A stretch of 64,000 nt of DNA from Anaerosporobacter faecicola. Its GTDB lineage: Bacteria; Bacillota; Clostridia; Lachnospirales; Lachnospiraceae. Position 1 is the first letter of the stretch, and each line of letters starts with the position of its first letter. Both the position numbers and the translations under genes were made by a program. Location of the stretch: NCBI RefSeq assembly GCF_012070565.1, contig NZ_JAAQRO010000042.1, forward strand, positions 40,328-104,327. The letters run 5' to 3'. Positions 37,591-46,468 of the stretch are shown here, piece after piece. The notes beneath the pieces are model-generated. The model ran no database searches. It saw nothing but the letters and a program-made list of their open reading frames with translations, and was not told the origin of the DNA.

Positions 37591-38037
37591 TCAATGTTTG
37601 TCAATTCGTTCATGGATGTATTGAAATAACTCTTCAATTCCATCACCATCTACGGTATCTACATAGAAGATTTTTCGTACCCCTGCCTGTCTCAATTCAT
37701 TTTCTGCTTTTTTTAAGGTAAGTGGATCCTTTACTAGATTCATCTTTGTAATAATTCCGATCAATTCCTTTGCAAAGGTGCCTGCAAAAGCAGGTGGTAT
37801 AAAATTGTCTGAAACCGTTGGATCGGCTAATAGTGCAAGCAATCTAGCATCTACCGCGGTATTGATCAATGCTCGGTAAAATGTACGATTTTCTAAGTAC
37901 TCTCCAGGTGTATCAATCGCCTGGTCATACAATTCCACTGCCTGCGTTTTCTTATATTGAAGCTCTAGTTGATCCAGTTTTTGACACAATGTCGTCTTTC
38001 CACAGCCCGTTCGACCCATAAATATGATCTTGCCCAA
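37591..38037 (-). CDS. eutP: EutP (P-loop protein of ethanolamine operon)
   Basis: This 148-residue small P-loop protein has Walker A GRTGCGKTTL (about residues 8-17), a switch-like DTPGEY and a base-recognition-like TKMNLVKD. EutP/PduV proteins were first linked to shell movement, and Salmonella EutP is reported to have acetate kinase activity, which would convert acetyl-phosphate from PduL into ATP. The start is TTG, supported by AAGGAGG 7 bp upstream. Confidence 0.92.
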   Translation of the reverse strand: MGKIIFMGRTGCGKTTLCQKLDQLELQYKKTQAVELYDQAIDTPGEYLENRTFYRALINTAVDARLLALLADPTVSDNFIPPAFAGTFAKELIGIITKMNLVKDPLTLKKAENELRQAGVRKIFYVDTVDGDGIEELFQYIHERIDKH

Positions 38038-38049
38038 GGTTTCACCTCC

Positions 38050-38415
38050 TTACGTTCTGGTAATCCTTGCTTCTGTAAATTGAAGTTGGTCATGTAATAC
38101 AGACACGATGTCCTTGATTCCAGCTTCTACAGAACTAACATCCCCAGTAATCACCAGAGCTCCACTAAACCGATCAATAAATCCTAATCGAATGTCTGAA
38201 GCTTTCGTAGCAATATCCGCTGCAATAATAGCTCCTTCACTTGGCGTAATGGTCATAATACCAATTGCATTCACTTCCTCTGTAAGAAGTCCTAATTTCT
38301 GATAGATCTCCTCTGTGGGATTTGCTATGATATGCGCCAACGTAATCTGTTTACCAGGAACGAATTCCTGTATAATTCTTTGTTTTTCTTCCAATTGTAT
38401 CGCTATTTTACTCAC
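38050..38415 (-). CDS. eutS: hexameric shell protein EutS (BMC-H, permuted)
   Basis: This 121-residue protein has the circularly permuted BMC fold of EutS/Pdu[48 protein letters not shown] and [20 protein letters not shown]. EutS forms bent hexamers at shell edges. The start is GTG, 9 bp after eutG ends; the nearest binding site is AGGATAG. Confidence 0.94.
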   Translation of the reverse strand: MSKIAIQLEEKQRIIQEFVPGKQITLAHIIANPTEEIYQKLGLLTEEVNAIGIMTITPSEGAIIAADIATKASDIRLGFIDRFSGALVITGDVSSVEAGIKDIVSVLHDQLQFTEARITRT

Positions 38416-38424
38416 CTACTATCC

Positions 38425-39555
38425 TTATCGAATCTGGTGCAGGATCTCCAGAACATCGGAAAGAGTCGCTTCTCTTGGGTTTGTATCCATGCAGGCATCA
38501 AGTAATGCTCCTTGTGCAATCTCCTTCTTGTTTTCTAGGTAAACCTCTTCTTTTACACCACATTCCTTAATGGAGGATGGCATCTTCATCTCTCTCTCTA
38601 AACGCTGGATTTCTGAGATAAACCCTTTCACCAATGTCCTTGTAGTCGCACCCTGTATTCCACACAACTTTGCTAATTTCGCATATCTCTTAGCAGCATA
38701 GGTATACGTCCTAGGGTTGTACCCTTCCATCTTACTGTTATATTCCATTACATATGGCAAAAGGATTGCATTCGTTCTACCATGTGGAATATGCAGTTTT
38801 CCACCTATGTTATGCGCAATGGCATGGTTCAGTCCTAGGGAGGCTTCATTGAATGCCATTCCTGCTAAACAAGATGCTGCATGCATCTTTTCTTTTGCTT
38901 CAATATCATCACTACTTTGATAAGACCGTAAAAGATATTCGAACACCAAAGTAACAGCCTTCTCTGCTAATGCATCAGAAAAATCTGTGGCTTTCGTGGA
39001 GACATACGCTTCCACTGCATGTGTCAGAACATCCATACCAGTATCAGCAACGATGGCACTTGGTAGACTGCGTACCAACTCCGGTTCTAAGATTGCTACT
39101 TGTGGTAACAGTTCACTTGAAACCAATGGGTACTTTACTCCTTTTTGCTTATCTGTTATGACAGCAAAATTCGTCACTTCTGAACCCGTTCCACTTGTAG
39201 TTGGAATTGCAATAAACTCCATATCCATAAGATTGGCTGCTTTTTTTGAAAAATTCATGATTGCTTTTGCTGCATCAATTGCTGAACCTCCACCCAAAGC
39301 AACCACTGCATCTGGTCGATATGCAGTTACCTTACTTACACCTTCCACAACCAGTTCCATAGGGGGATCTGGTACAACATCTTGAAATATTTCGTAATTT
39401 CCGGTAGTTAACTTTGATGTGATTCGCTCGATCATTCCCGACTTTACCATAAAAGGGTCTGTAACGATAAAGACTTTCTGATCTTTCAGCGTAGTCAGGT
39501 AACCTAGCGCATCTTCACCAAATACTACCTTTGTTTTAATCTCAAATGTTTTCAT
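38425..39555 (-). CDS. eutG: iron-containing alcohol dehydrogenase EutG
   Basis: This 376-residue type III dehydrogenase reduces acetaldehyde to ethanol and regenerates NAD inside the shell. Nucleotide-binding motifs are ALGGGSAIDAAKAIM and PTTSGTGSEVTNFAVI. Iron-ligating histidines are in GLNHAIAHNIGGKLHIPHGR. It is the first gene of the 17-gene eut operon. AGAGGGTG precedes the ATG. Confidence 0.93.
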   Translation of the reverse strand: MKTFEIKTKVVFGEDALGYLTTLKDQKVFIVTDPFMVKSGMIERITSKLTTGNYEIFQDVVPDPPMELVVEGVSKVTAYRPDAVVALGGGSAIDAAKAIMNFSKKAANLMDMEFIAIPTTSGTGSEVTNFAVITDKQKGVKYPLVSSELLPQVAILEPELVRSLPSAIVADTGMDVLTHAVEAYVSTKATDFSDALAEKAVTLVFEYLLRSYQSSDDIEAKEKMHAASCLAGMAFNEASLGLNHAIAHNIGGKLHIPHGRTNAILLPYVMEYNSKMEGYNPRTYTYAAKRYAKLAKLCGIQGATTRTLVKGFISEIQRLEREMKMPSSIKECGVKEEVYLENKKEIAQGALLDACMDTNPREATLSDVLEILHQIR

Positions 39556-39744
39556 TTGTTTTCACCCTCTTTTATTCATTCCGCGGTTACTCAGTTAGAA
39601 TATGTACATTTTGAATAAATATTCTTGTTTTTGGAATCAAAAGACTATATTTATTTTTTAATTTTTCTCTTTATAAATGGAATTGTACATATCAGGGCGT
39701 TCACAAATCCTCTTAAAACCGATTTTGTGCTTTCATCTGCAAAA
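39556..39744 (-). promoter_or_regulatory. leader region of the eut operon
   Basis: About 190 bp of AT-rich sequence precede eutG. Two oppositely oriented ATATGTACA sites lie about 80 bp apart (near 39599-39608 and 39681-39690) and could be a regulator's half-sites. No convincing -35/-10 pair, no B12-box-like riboswitch core and no paired ANTAR-type hairpins were found by eye. Confidence 0.35.
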
Positions 39745-39780
39745 GAAAAGAAACAGACCTATAACGGTCTGTTTCTTTTC
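39745..39780. terminator. bidirectional terminator upstream of the eut operon
   Basis: A perfect 15-bp stem (39745-39759 with 39766-39780) with a 6-base loop has A/T-rich flanks. It ends the minus-strand operon 39831-44124 and isolates the eut leader. Confidence 0.9.
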
Positions 39781-39830
39781 TATCGTTCATCAGATAATTC
39801 AATTTTTATACTACTAAAAATCTTAATGCA

Positions 39831-40319
39831 CTAAGGAAGTAGGATTTTGTCCTCTTCTAGCATACGTTCCAATGCATTTCGCCCCACTAACATTATCCCA
39901 TTTGACTTGGCTAACACATACGCACTTTGGGTGTAGTAGCTATTGGTGATCACCATTCCCTGTTTTGCTTTATAGTAAGCCATGGAACCAATCACTTCCT
40001 GCACTGCTTTAATTCCCACACGATCACGGTACCTTTTTGCCTGAATCACAATACGTTTTCCATATTTACGAATTACCAGGTCTGCGCCATAATCGTGGGT
40101 AAATGGTGTCAATGTTACACGACACCGATGTTTTTTGTAATAATAATAAAGGAATAATTCAAAATCTTCTCCTGACAGTTGGTCGATGTCATATATATTG
40201 CTACGCAATAAGCGTTTTTTCTTATGTTGTTTCTTAGCAATCTTTAAAAAGAAGATTATCGCAACAAGCATCGCTGTCAGCAGGATTAGTTCTTCCCCAT
40301 GTTGCGTTAATAAGTCCAT
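39831..40319 (-). CDS. membrane-anchored Mrr-like restriction-endonuclease-fold protein
   Basis: This 162-residue protein has one N-terminal membrane segment (about residues 9-27, ILLTAMLVAIIFFLKIA), then a basic stretch. An Mrr_cat-type nuclease domain follows (about 48-155). The catalytic pattern D...(Q)xK is intact: HDYGADLVI and IVIQAKRY, followed by VGIKAVQEVIGSMAYY. Mrr-type domains cut modified or foreign DNA; short membrane-anchored versions are common in Firmicutes, with unknown roles. It is the last gene of an operon, 20 bp after the GT2-TagF gene. Confidence 0.85.
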   Translation of the reverse strand: MDLLTQHGEELILLTAMLVAIIFFLKIAKKQHKKKRLLRSNIYDIDQLSGEDFELFLYYYYKKHRCRVTLTPFTHDYGADLVIRKYGKRIVIQAKRYRDRVGIKAVQEVIGSMAYYKAKQGMVITNSYYTQSAYVLAKSNGIMLVGRNALERMLEEDKILLP

Positions 40320-40339
40320 TCTATCTTGTGTATTCCCTT

Positions 40340-42631
40340 CTAAACACTCTTTTTACCGCGAAATACTCTCTCTACAATCCTTTTTGATGCATTACCGTCA
40401 TCTACATGACAGAAACGTTCATAGAATTCATCGTATTTTCCTTTGTAATCTTCTTCAATCTGTCCAATATTCTTAATGGCATCTAACACGTCTTCTTCTG
40501 TGAAAAGTAATGGTCCCGGCATCTCTTTCTCGATATCCAGATAGAAACCACGTAACATATCTCTGTATTTTTCTAGGTCATACGTAAAGAACAAGATTGG
40601 TCTACGTAGATTCGCGTAATCGAAAAATACGGAAGAATAATCGGTAATCAATAAATCGGAGATCAGATACAATTCAGAAATATCATTGTATTTGCTCAGG
40701 TTAAATGCAAAATCTTCCAATCCAGTTATATCGATTGAATCCGCAATATAATAATGGGTACGAAGTAAGATTACATATTCCTCACCCAATTGCTTCTTTA
40801 GATTCTTAAGGTCTAATTTCAGTGCAAACTTATATTCTCCCTTTCCGTAATACTCATCATCTCTCCAAGTTGGTGCATAGAGAATGGTTTTCTTGTCCTT
40901 AGGAATCCCTAATTTATCTTTTAATGCAAGTATCCTTGCTTCTTTGTCAGGTGCATAAAGTACATCATTCCTTGGATAACCACACTCCACGATTTCATTA
41001 TGAAATAAAAATGCTCTCTTGAACGTATCTGTTGAGAAACGGTTGTCTGAAATCAGATAATCCCAATCTCTTGATTGACGATAAAACTGTTGTTTATGAA
41101 GAGGAGAAGCTCCACAAACCTCTTCCTGATCAAATACCAGACGCTTTAATGGTGTTCCATGCCATGTTTCTAAGAATACATTTCCTTTTCGTTTCCTAAT
41201 CCAATTTGGCTGTCTTACATTAAGAACCGTATATTTACAACGTGCAAAATAATAAGCATATGCAATACTGAACCGTTTTACTTTTTTTGCACCATAAGGG
41301 ATTTCAGTATGTTTATCATTGATCACCCATATACATTTATACTGTTTTGGATAAGCTTGACTCAGATATTCATAGATATATTTTGGACTATCGGAATAAC
41401 TTTTTCCAAAGAAACTCTCAAAGATAACCCAGTTTTCTTTCATCTTTAACTTTGTAAATACATGGAAGTATAGATAACATGCAAATGCTCTTGGATTCGA
41501 ACGAATATTTCGTATCTTTTTTGAACCCAAATGTATATTTACCATACGCTTTGTGGCAGCTAAATTCCCTTTTACTAATTGTTTTACCAACTTTTTCTTA
41601 TATGGTTTTAGACTTACTCGCACCTCTTCTGGTATAGACTCTACCAACGCACGCATTTGAGTGAAGCGTTCTTCTCTCCAGTAGTCTTGTTCGCTTCTTC
41701 GAATCTTTGTCGTAAAATAATTGGTGTAATAATTCAGCAACTTAAATGCCAACAGTTCAGAGATGGTATCTTGTTTACCAAGCATCTTCACCGTTGTTTC
41801 ATAGGCAGTCAGCATATTATTGAACTTATCTTCCACCTTAATCTGTGTAATTGCAGGGTAGTGAACGGGATCGTTGTGTTTTCTCTTAACATATTTTGCA
41901 TCAGGAACAGATACTACATTTGTAAATGTTTTAAGCACACTAGCCACAAACGATAGGTCCGCATAAAATAAAATCTGCTCATTAAAAAATAGTTCATTCT
42001 TTCGTAATCGTTCCACACGTATCAGCAGATTCAATGCAGATATTGCCACAAGACCTCTCTTTTTCCCCACCAAATCAATAACTGCTTGGGAAGGTGCTTG
42101 TTCTGTGATGAGCTTCTTACGATAATCTTCTTCATCATCACCTTCTGTCGCATTCCTTGTTGCTTCTTCAGAACTTGTATCTACTTGCTTTGTATCTTCT
42201 TCATACGTATCAAAGAAAACGAGGCGCTTAAACCAAGTATCCACAATCGTACCATAGGCAAGATCACTCTTCGTACGTTCCGCTTCCATTACTAATTTTT
42301 CTAATGTATCATGAAACAGATAATCATCGCTATCAAGAAAATAGATATATTCCCCCGTTGCATTAGCAATTCCAATATTACGAGCCGCACTAACGCCCTG
42401 CGTAGTCGTTGTATGATATACACAGATTGGGAAAAATTCTTTATAGTTATCCACAATCATGGTAGGATCTTCCACATCTTTTACATTCTCAACTTCTGTT
42501 AGATACGGATTAGGTTTATCCTGAATCAACAATACCTCGAAATCATTCCATGTCTGATCCTTAAGACTCTCTAGACAATCCTCTAGAAAATGTGGACCAT
42601 TCACATAAGGTATTACTACACTGATCTTCAC
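40340..42631 (-). CDS. GT2 glycosyltransferase fused to CDP-glycerol glycerophosphotransferase (TagF-like)
   Basis: This 763-residue two-domain enzyme has a GT2 domain in residues 1 to about 330 (ISVVIPYVNGPHFLEDCLESL, FLDSDDYLFHD). The TagF domain (about 390-755) has WHGTPLKRLVFDQEE, CGYPRNDVLY, TILYAPTWRDDEY and LLITDYSSVFFDYANL. Such fusions build glycosylated polyol-phosphate polymers of the wall. Between the domains is an acidic insert (about 145-175). The start is GTG with AGGAGG 7 bp upstream. It follows the methyltransferase gene after only 2 bp. The polymer could be a teichoic-acid-type glycan; the exact substrate is not readable. Confidence 0.9.
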   Translation of the reverse strand: MKISVVIPYVNGPHFLEDCLESLKDQTWNDFEVLLIQDKPNPYLTEVENVKDVEDPTMIVDNYKEFFPICVYHTTTTQGVSAARNIGIANATGEYIYFLDSDDYLFHDTLEKLVMEAERTKSDLAYGTIVDTWFKRLVFFDTYEEDTKQVDTSSEEATRNATEGDDEEDYRKKLITEQAPSQAVIDLVGKKRGLVAISALNLLIRVERLRKNELFFNEQILFYADLSFVASVLKTFTNVVSVPDAKYVKRKHNDPVHYPAITQIKVEDKFNNMLTAYETTVKMLGKQDTISELLAFKLLNYYTNYFTTKIRRSEQDYWREERFTQMRALVESIPEEVRVSLKPYKKKLVKQLVKGNLAATKRMVNIHLGSKKIRNIRSNPRAFACYLYFHVFTKLKMKENWVIFESFFGKSYSDSPKYIYEYLSQAYPKQYKCIWVINDKHTEIPYGAKKVKRFSIAYAYYFARCKYTVLNVRQPNWIRKRKGNVFLETWHGTPLKRLVFDQEEVCGASPLHKQQFYRQSRDWDYLISDNRFSTDTFKRAFLFHNEIVECGYPRNDVLYAPDKEARILALKDKLGIPKDKKTILYAPTWRDDEYYGKGEYKFALKLDLKNLKKQLGEEYVILLRTHYYIADSIDITGLEDFAFNLSKYNDISELYLISDLLITDYSSVFFDYANLRRPILFFTYDLEKYRDMLRGFYLDIEKEMPGPLLFTEEDVLDAIKNIGQIEEDYKGKYDEFYERFCHVDDGNASKRIVERVFRGKKSV

Positions 42632-42633
42632 AA

Positions 42634-44124
42634 TTATTCCTCCTTCTCAAAGATCATTACATACGTTCCTTCTTTTCTGGAAATCTCATATTCTTTCAAT
42701 AGTACAAAGCCAGCTGCTAACCCATTGCGTTTTGCTAGCTCACGATTATGACAATACATAATGATAATTCCATCCTCTTTCAAATGAAGGTAAGCCTTTT
42801 TAAAGAAACGTCCATATAGATCAATGATCGTTTGTTCTTGTTTTGCTGAATTAGTGAATGGCATATCCGTTATAATTTCATCAAAGAGATATTCATGTTG
42901 AAAATCAAAGAAGTCACGATTTACATAGTGAATAACTTGTCTTGCCGCCTGGGTGTTTTCTCTTGCAGCTTCAATAGCTTCTCCATAGATATCTAGTCCA
43001 TAGGTAGAGTATGCTTTTACTTGCTTATGCCGCTCAATCAACATCGTTCCCACACCACAGAAAGGATCTAATACCTGTGCATCTTCCTTCATATACTCTT
43101 TTGCTAACGCTACCGTAAGTGCAGCATTCACCGGTCGAATACTGGAGGCAATTGCCTGTTTCCGATAGGCAAAACGATTATCCTTTATCGTAAATAATTT
43201 TAATACAATATTAAAATTTCCATCTTTATTTTCAATAAATCGAATCTCCACTTCATATTGACTCGTGGAATTAATCATTTTTCTTTTAGTGAGACGCTCC
43301 AATTCACTGGCAAACTTCTTGGCAAATTCACTTTTTTTACTTAGTTCCATCTTACTTTTTACTTCTACACGAAAATAAAATGGAGTTGCTTCCCTATGTC
43401 TTTCCTCAAGGTAGGAAACTACATTTCCCTCACTCACCATCTTTGCTGCCTGAATGGGATTAACAGGACAAACACTTACCTGATCCAGTACAAACAGCAT
43501 CTCTTGATACGTACGAATTGTTCGTATCTCTTCTAGTTCATCTGTCTTCACCATTACCCCCGCATTGAAGGCTTTGGCTGTTGGAGTGATCTGCTGAACC
43601 TGCGTTAACGTAACTGGAATATGATTTCGGTTTGTTAATAACAACAGCTTGGATTTCTTATGATCTCCTGTGAATGTGTGTTTCCGAACTCCTTCTATGG
43701 TAACGATTAACGATGTTAATTCACGAATCTCTTCTTCTATATGTTTCCGATTCTCGTCCACTAATTCGATGGATAACAGCTGCTCTAAGCATTCCTTCAG
43801 GTAAGGCAGATATTCTCGATAATCAAAGTTTCTTAATGCAACAAGGTAAGAGCTCTTTACAAATCGTTGTGTCTCATTCTTATACCCTTCTACAATCCAT
43901 GGGAGATATTCATCAAGTTGCAGATCTCCCATTAATAAAACTGCATTCTTTCTTGTCTTTGCATCCTCATGTTTTAAGAAAGGTGGAAGAAGCTCTTTCT
44001 TATCGGAAAGGTAATATAATAAAGCAACTCGATTTTCTTCCTCTTTGATCTCTTGTCTTAATTTACTCAGATTCTGTCTTACTTCAATTTGATTAATAAT
44101 TGCATCAAATGTATCACGTACCAT
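42634..44124 (-). CDS. HEAT-repeat protein fused to a SAM-dependent (UPF0020/Trm14-like) methyltransferase
   Basis: The start is at ATG 44124, 6 bp after AAAGGAG; a longer frame would need a TTG without a site. The 496-residue product has helical repeats in the first 130 residues (ENRVALLYYLSDKKELLPPFLKHED, RKNAVLLMGDLQLDEYLPW), which look like HEAT or PBS repeats. The middle part is THUMP-like in position. A methyltransferase domain follows (about 325-490) with AQVLDPFCGVGTMLIERH and the catalytic-loop motif DMPFTN in place of the usual N/D-PP-F/Y. The family methylates tRNA or rRNA bases. A HEAT N-terminus is unusual. It is the first gene of the operon with GT2-TagF and Mrr. Confidence 0.82.
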   Translation of the reverse strand: MVRDTFDAIINQIEVRQNLSKLRQEIKEEENRVALLYYLSDKKELLPPFLKHEDAKTRKNAVLLMGDLQLDEYLPWIVEGYKNETQRFVKSSYLVALRNFDYREYLPYLKECLEQLLSIELVDENRKHIEEEIRELTSLIVTIEGVRKHTFTGDHKKSKLLLLTNRNHIPVTLTQVQQITPTAKAFNAGVMVKTDELEEIRTIRTYQEMLFVLDQVSVCPVNPIQAAKMVSEGNVVSYLEERHREATPFYFRVEVKSKMELSKKSEFAKKFASELERLTKRKMINSTSQYEVEIRFIENKDGNFNIVLKLFTIKDNRFAYRKQAIASSIRPVNAALTVALAKEYMKEDAQVLDPFCGVGTMLIERHKQVKAYSTYGLDIYGEAIEAARENTQAARQVIHYVNRDFFDFQHEYLFDEIITDMPFTNSAKQEQTIIDLYGRFFKKAYLHLKEDGIIIMYCHNRELAKRNGLAAGFVLLKEYEISRKEGTYVMIFEKEE

Positions 44125-44306
44125 TCTATTCTCCTTTAGCAGCTTCTTTGCTCCAATGACACACAAATATGCTCTTGTGCTTCATAATTCAATACTGTTA
44201 ATTATAGCTTTTTTTAATTCGATTGTAAACTCTAACTCTGTTATGTTTCTGGCTAACTCTGGTATTACCGATTCTTGTGATTCAAAAAACTGGACACGTA
44301 CAAGAC

Positions 44307-44338
44307 GAAAAAACACTCTTTGCATTCACAAAGAGTGT
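44307..44338 (-). terminator. terminator of the aldo/keto reductase gene
   Basis: A 10-bp stem (44313-44322 with 44329-44338), followed on the minus strand by six T. Confidence 0.85.
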
Positions 44339-44349
44339 CTTTATTCTTT

Positions 44350-45477
44350 CTATTGAAGGCTACCTAAATCCGTTGCTACCTTTTCCAAATCTTCTCTTAT
44401 GGATATTTTTTGAGGACAGACTGTCTCACATTTTCCACATTTTATACAATGGTCTGCATGGTTTTCTTCATTAAAATTCTTAAAGTAATCCCATTTTGTA
44501 TGTTCATCATTCCCATACATGGCATGTTGATTCCAGATTCGGAAGTTTCTTGGAATATCTACACCTGCTGGACATGGCATACAATACCGACAACCGGTGC
44601 AACCATTCTTAACTCGACTTTTAATTGTCGTTGCAACTTCATCTACAACCTTTTCCTCTTCTACAGTTAATGCTTGGAAGGAAGCAAAGGTATCTAGATT
44701 GTCCATTACTTGTTCATAGGTTGACATTCCACTTAACACCGTCTTTACATTAGGGTGACTTGCAACCCAACGTAATGCCCATGATGCAACGGAAGCTTCT
44801 TTATCTGCTTTTTTGAAGATTTTTGTAATATCTTCAGGAAGAACAGCTAACGAACCTCCTTTGATTGGTTCCATAATGATCAATGGAATTCCTAATTTTT
44901 CAGCCAAATCATATCCTTTGTCTCCCGCTTGTTCCTCTGTATCCATGTAATTATATTGAATCTGGCAAAAATCCCAATCCCGATATGTAATGATTTCTTC
45001 AAATGCTTCATAATCATCATGAAATGAAAATCCCAAATAACGAATCTTTCCTTCTTTTTTTAATTTCTCACAGAACTCTATAATTCCTAGATCTTTCATC
45101 TTATGAAACCGACCACGATCAAGGGCATGTAGAAGATAGAAATCCACATATTCCTGTCCCAATCGATTCAATTGTTGGTGAAAGATTCGGTCAGCATCCT
45201 CTACAGAATTAATTTCCCAACATGGTAATTTCGTTGCAAGATAATAATCCTCTCTTTTATGCTTTGCTAACACCCGTCCAACAAAAGGTTCACTGTCTCC
45301 ATTGTGATAGGGATAAGCTGTATCAATGTAATTCACACCTTCTGCCATTGCTTTCTCGATCATCTTCTCTGCTTCTGCTTCATCAATCTTCCCATTCTCT
45401 AACAGCGGAAATCTCATACAGCCAAAACCAAGTAATGACGTTTCAATTCCTAATCGATCTAATTTTCTGTATTCCAT
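44350..45477 (-). CDS. aldo/keto reductase with C-terminal ferredoxin-type [4Fe-4S] domain
   Basis: The start is at ATG 45477, 6 bp after AAGGAGG; an in-frame start at 45546 is not supported. The 375-residue product has an aldo/keto reductase barrel (about 1-275): LGFGCMRFPL, NYIDTAYPYHNGDSE, KLPCWEINS and LLHALDRGRF. A C-terminal iron-sulfur part has CTGCRYCMPCPAGVDIP and HCIKCGKCETVCPQKI. This fusion is frequent in Clostridia and is thought to link NAD(P)H or ferredoxin redox with carbonyl reduction. The substrate is unknown. It is monocistronic. Confidence 0.92.
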   Translation of the reverse strand: MEYRKLDRLGIETSLLGFGCMRFPLLENGKIDEAEAEKMIEKAMAEGVNYIDTAYPYHNGDSEPFVGRVLAKHKREDYYLATKLPCWEINSVEDADRIFHQQLNRLGQEYVDFYLLHALDRGRFHKMKDLGIIEFCEKLKKEGKIRYLGFSFHDDYEAFEEIITYRDWDFCQIQYNYMDTEEQAGDKGYDLAEKLGIPLIIMEPIKGGSLAVLPEDITKIFKKADKEASVASWALRWVASHPNVKTVLSGMSTYEQVMDNLDTFASFQALTVEEEKVVDEVATTIKSRVKNGCTGCRYCMPCPAGVDIPRNFRIWNQHAMYGNDEHTKWDYFKNFNEENHADHCIKCGKCETVCPQKISIREDLEKVATDLGSLQ

Positions 45478-45726
45478 ACGAATCCTCCTTAATTGTTCAA
45501 GTGATCTGCATGATTCCATACTAGCAGTTGCATATTCTCCCGTCAATCCCTAAACCAGATATTATATAACAAAGTGTAATTCGTACACTCTTGCGTTAAT
45601 AATCGCTTCAAAGTACACTTTGTTCTCCGCCCCGAGCACAGTCAGCTTCTGCTGACATCTACCTTATGTGTGAGTGCGCATCCCACAGTGGATTTATATA
45701 TTAGGAAAGTCGAAGGACTTTTATAT
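45478..45726. other. intergenic region with several inverted repeats
   Basis: AACAAAGTGTA (45569-45579) pairs perfectly with TACACTTTGTT (45614-45624). GTCAGC-TTCT-GCTGAC (45641-45656) and AAAGTC-GAAG-GACTTT (45706-45721) are further small hairpins. No gene is visible. The density of hairpins suggests a mobile-element remnant or a small RNA. Confidence 0.45.
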
Positions 45727-45774
45727 AAAAAAAGAAGCTGTCACACTCGGTTTTATTCTAACAGAGTGTGACAG
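45727..45774 (-). terminator. terminator of the small 45832 gene
   Basis: A perfect 11-bp stem (45738-45748 with 45764-45774) with a T-run on the minus strand. Confidence 0.85.
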
Positions 45775-45831
45775 TTTCTAATAACTGTTTTCTAATTTTC
45801 CCCCTCGATTTTCAAAGTGTTCCATGGGACT

Positions 45832-46032
45832 CTATATCTCATAGAAATATAAATCTCTCTCATAGTTATTCAATTGATTCTCTAAACTCTTCTTACAAGA
45901 TAGTAAGTATTTTAAAGATTCCAAATCAATAATTTCTTTACATGACAATTCATGAATCGAGTTTATTACATCTCTGTATTCCCCTGTTAAAACTCTCTTC
46001 CAATCGTCAAATTGTCTAGCAGATATACCCAT
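45832..46032 (-). CDS. small hypothetical protein (66 aa)
   Basis: This 66-residue, mostly helical soluble protein (MGISARQFDDWKRVLTGEYR, ending NYERDLYFYEI) is not recognised. It is supported as a real gene by a GGAGTG ribosome binding site, a good promoter at 46081-46108 and a strong terminator. It is monocistronic. The length and charge fit a small regulator or an antitoxin-like protein, but nothing specific shows this. Confidence 0.65.
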   Translation of the reverse strand: MGISARQFDDWKRVLTGEYRDVINSIHELSCKEIIDLESLKYLLSCKKSLENQLNNYERDLYFYEI

Positions 46033-46080
46033 ACTATCACTCCTACTCTAGTCAGAAAATTCTCATACAGTTATGGTTAT

Positions 46081-46108
46081 ATTATAGCATAAATTGCAAA
46101 ATAATCAA
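46081..46108 (-). promoter_or_regulatory. promoter of the 45832 gene
   Basis: On the minus strand, -35 TTGATT (46108-46103), 16-bp spacer, -10 TATAAT (46086-46081), about 48 bp before the ATG. From 46109 to 46468 the sequence is very AT-rich with nothing else recognisable. Confidence 0.65.
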
Positions 46109-46468
46109 TTATTTTTCGGAATATTATCATAAATATTGCAATTTTATTGAATAATTGTTAAGCAATCTCAACAATTTCCTTCAAACTATTTTGTTTTATT
46201 TAATTATCTGTTTATGCATGTAAAAATCTTTTATAATTATTCAAATTAGGACTAAATACTTGCATACTCATAATTTTATGCATTTATTTTCCTCTCTATT
46301 CATATTTGTTGTAATATTATTATATTTTTCATTTCTTTACATTTTGTACTTTTTTTAACTTTTTAACTTATTTTGATAAATTGACGTATTGGAATTATAC
46401 TTATGCAAAATCTAGATAAGTAGCATCCCCCCGATGGGTTTCTATAAGAGGACACTCCTTCTTTCGTC

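Noticed and set aside
39556..39744. Adenosylcobalamin riboswitch or ANTAR dual hairpin before eutG
   Set aside because: No B12-box-like core and no paired hairpins with the A1/G4 hexaloops could be found by eye.
44125..44166. TTG start for the HEAT-methyltransferase
   Set aside because: No binding site upstream, whereas AAAGGAG precedes the ATG at 44124.
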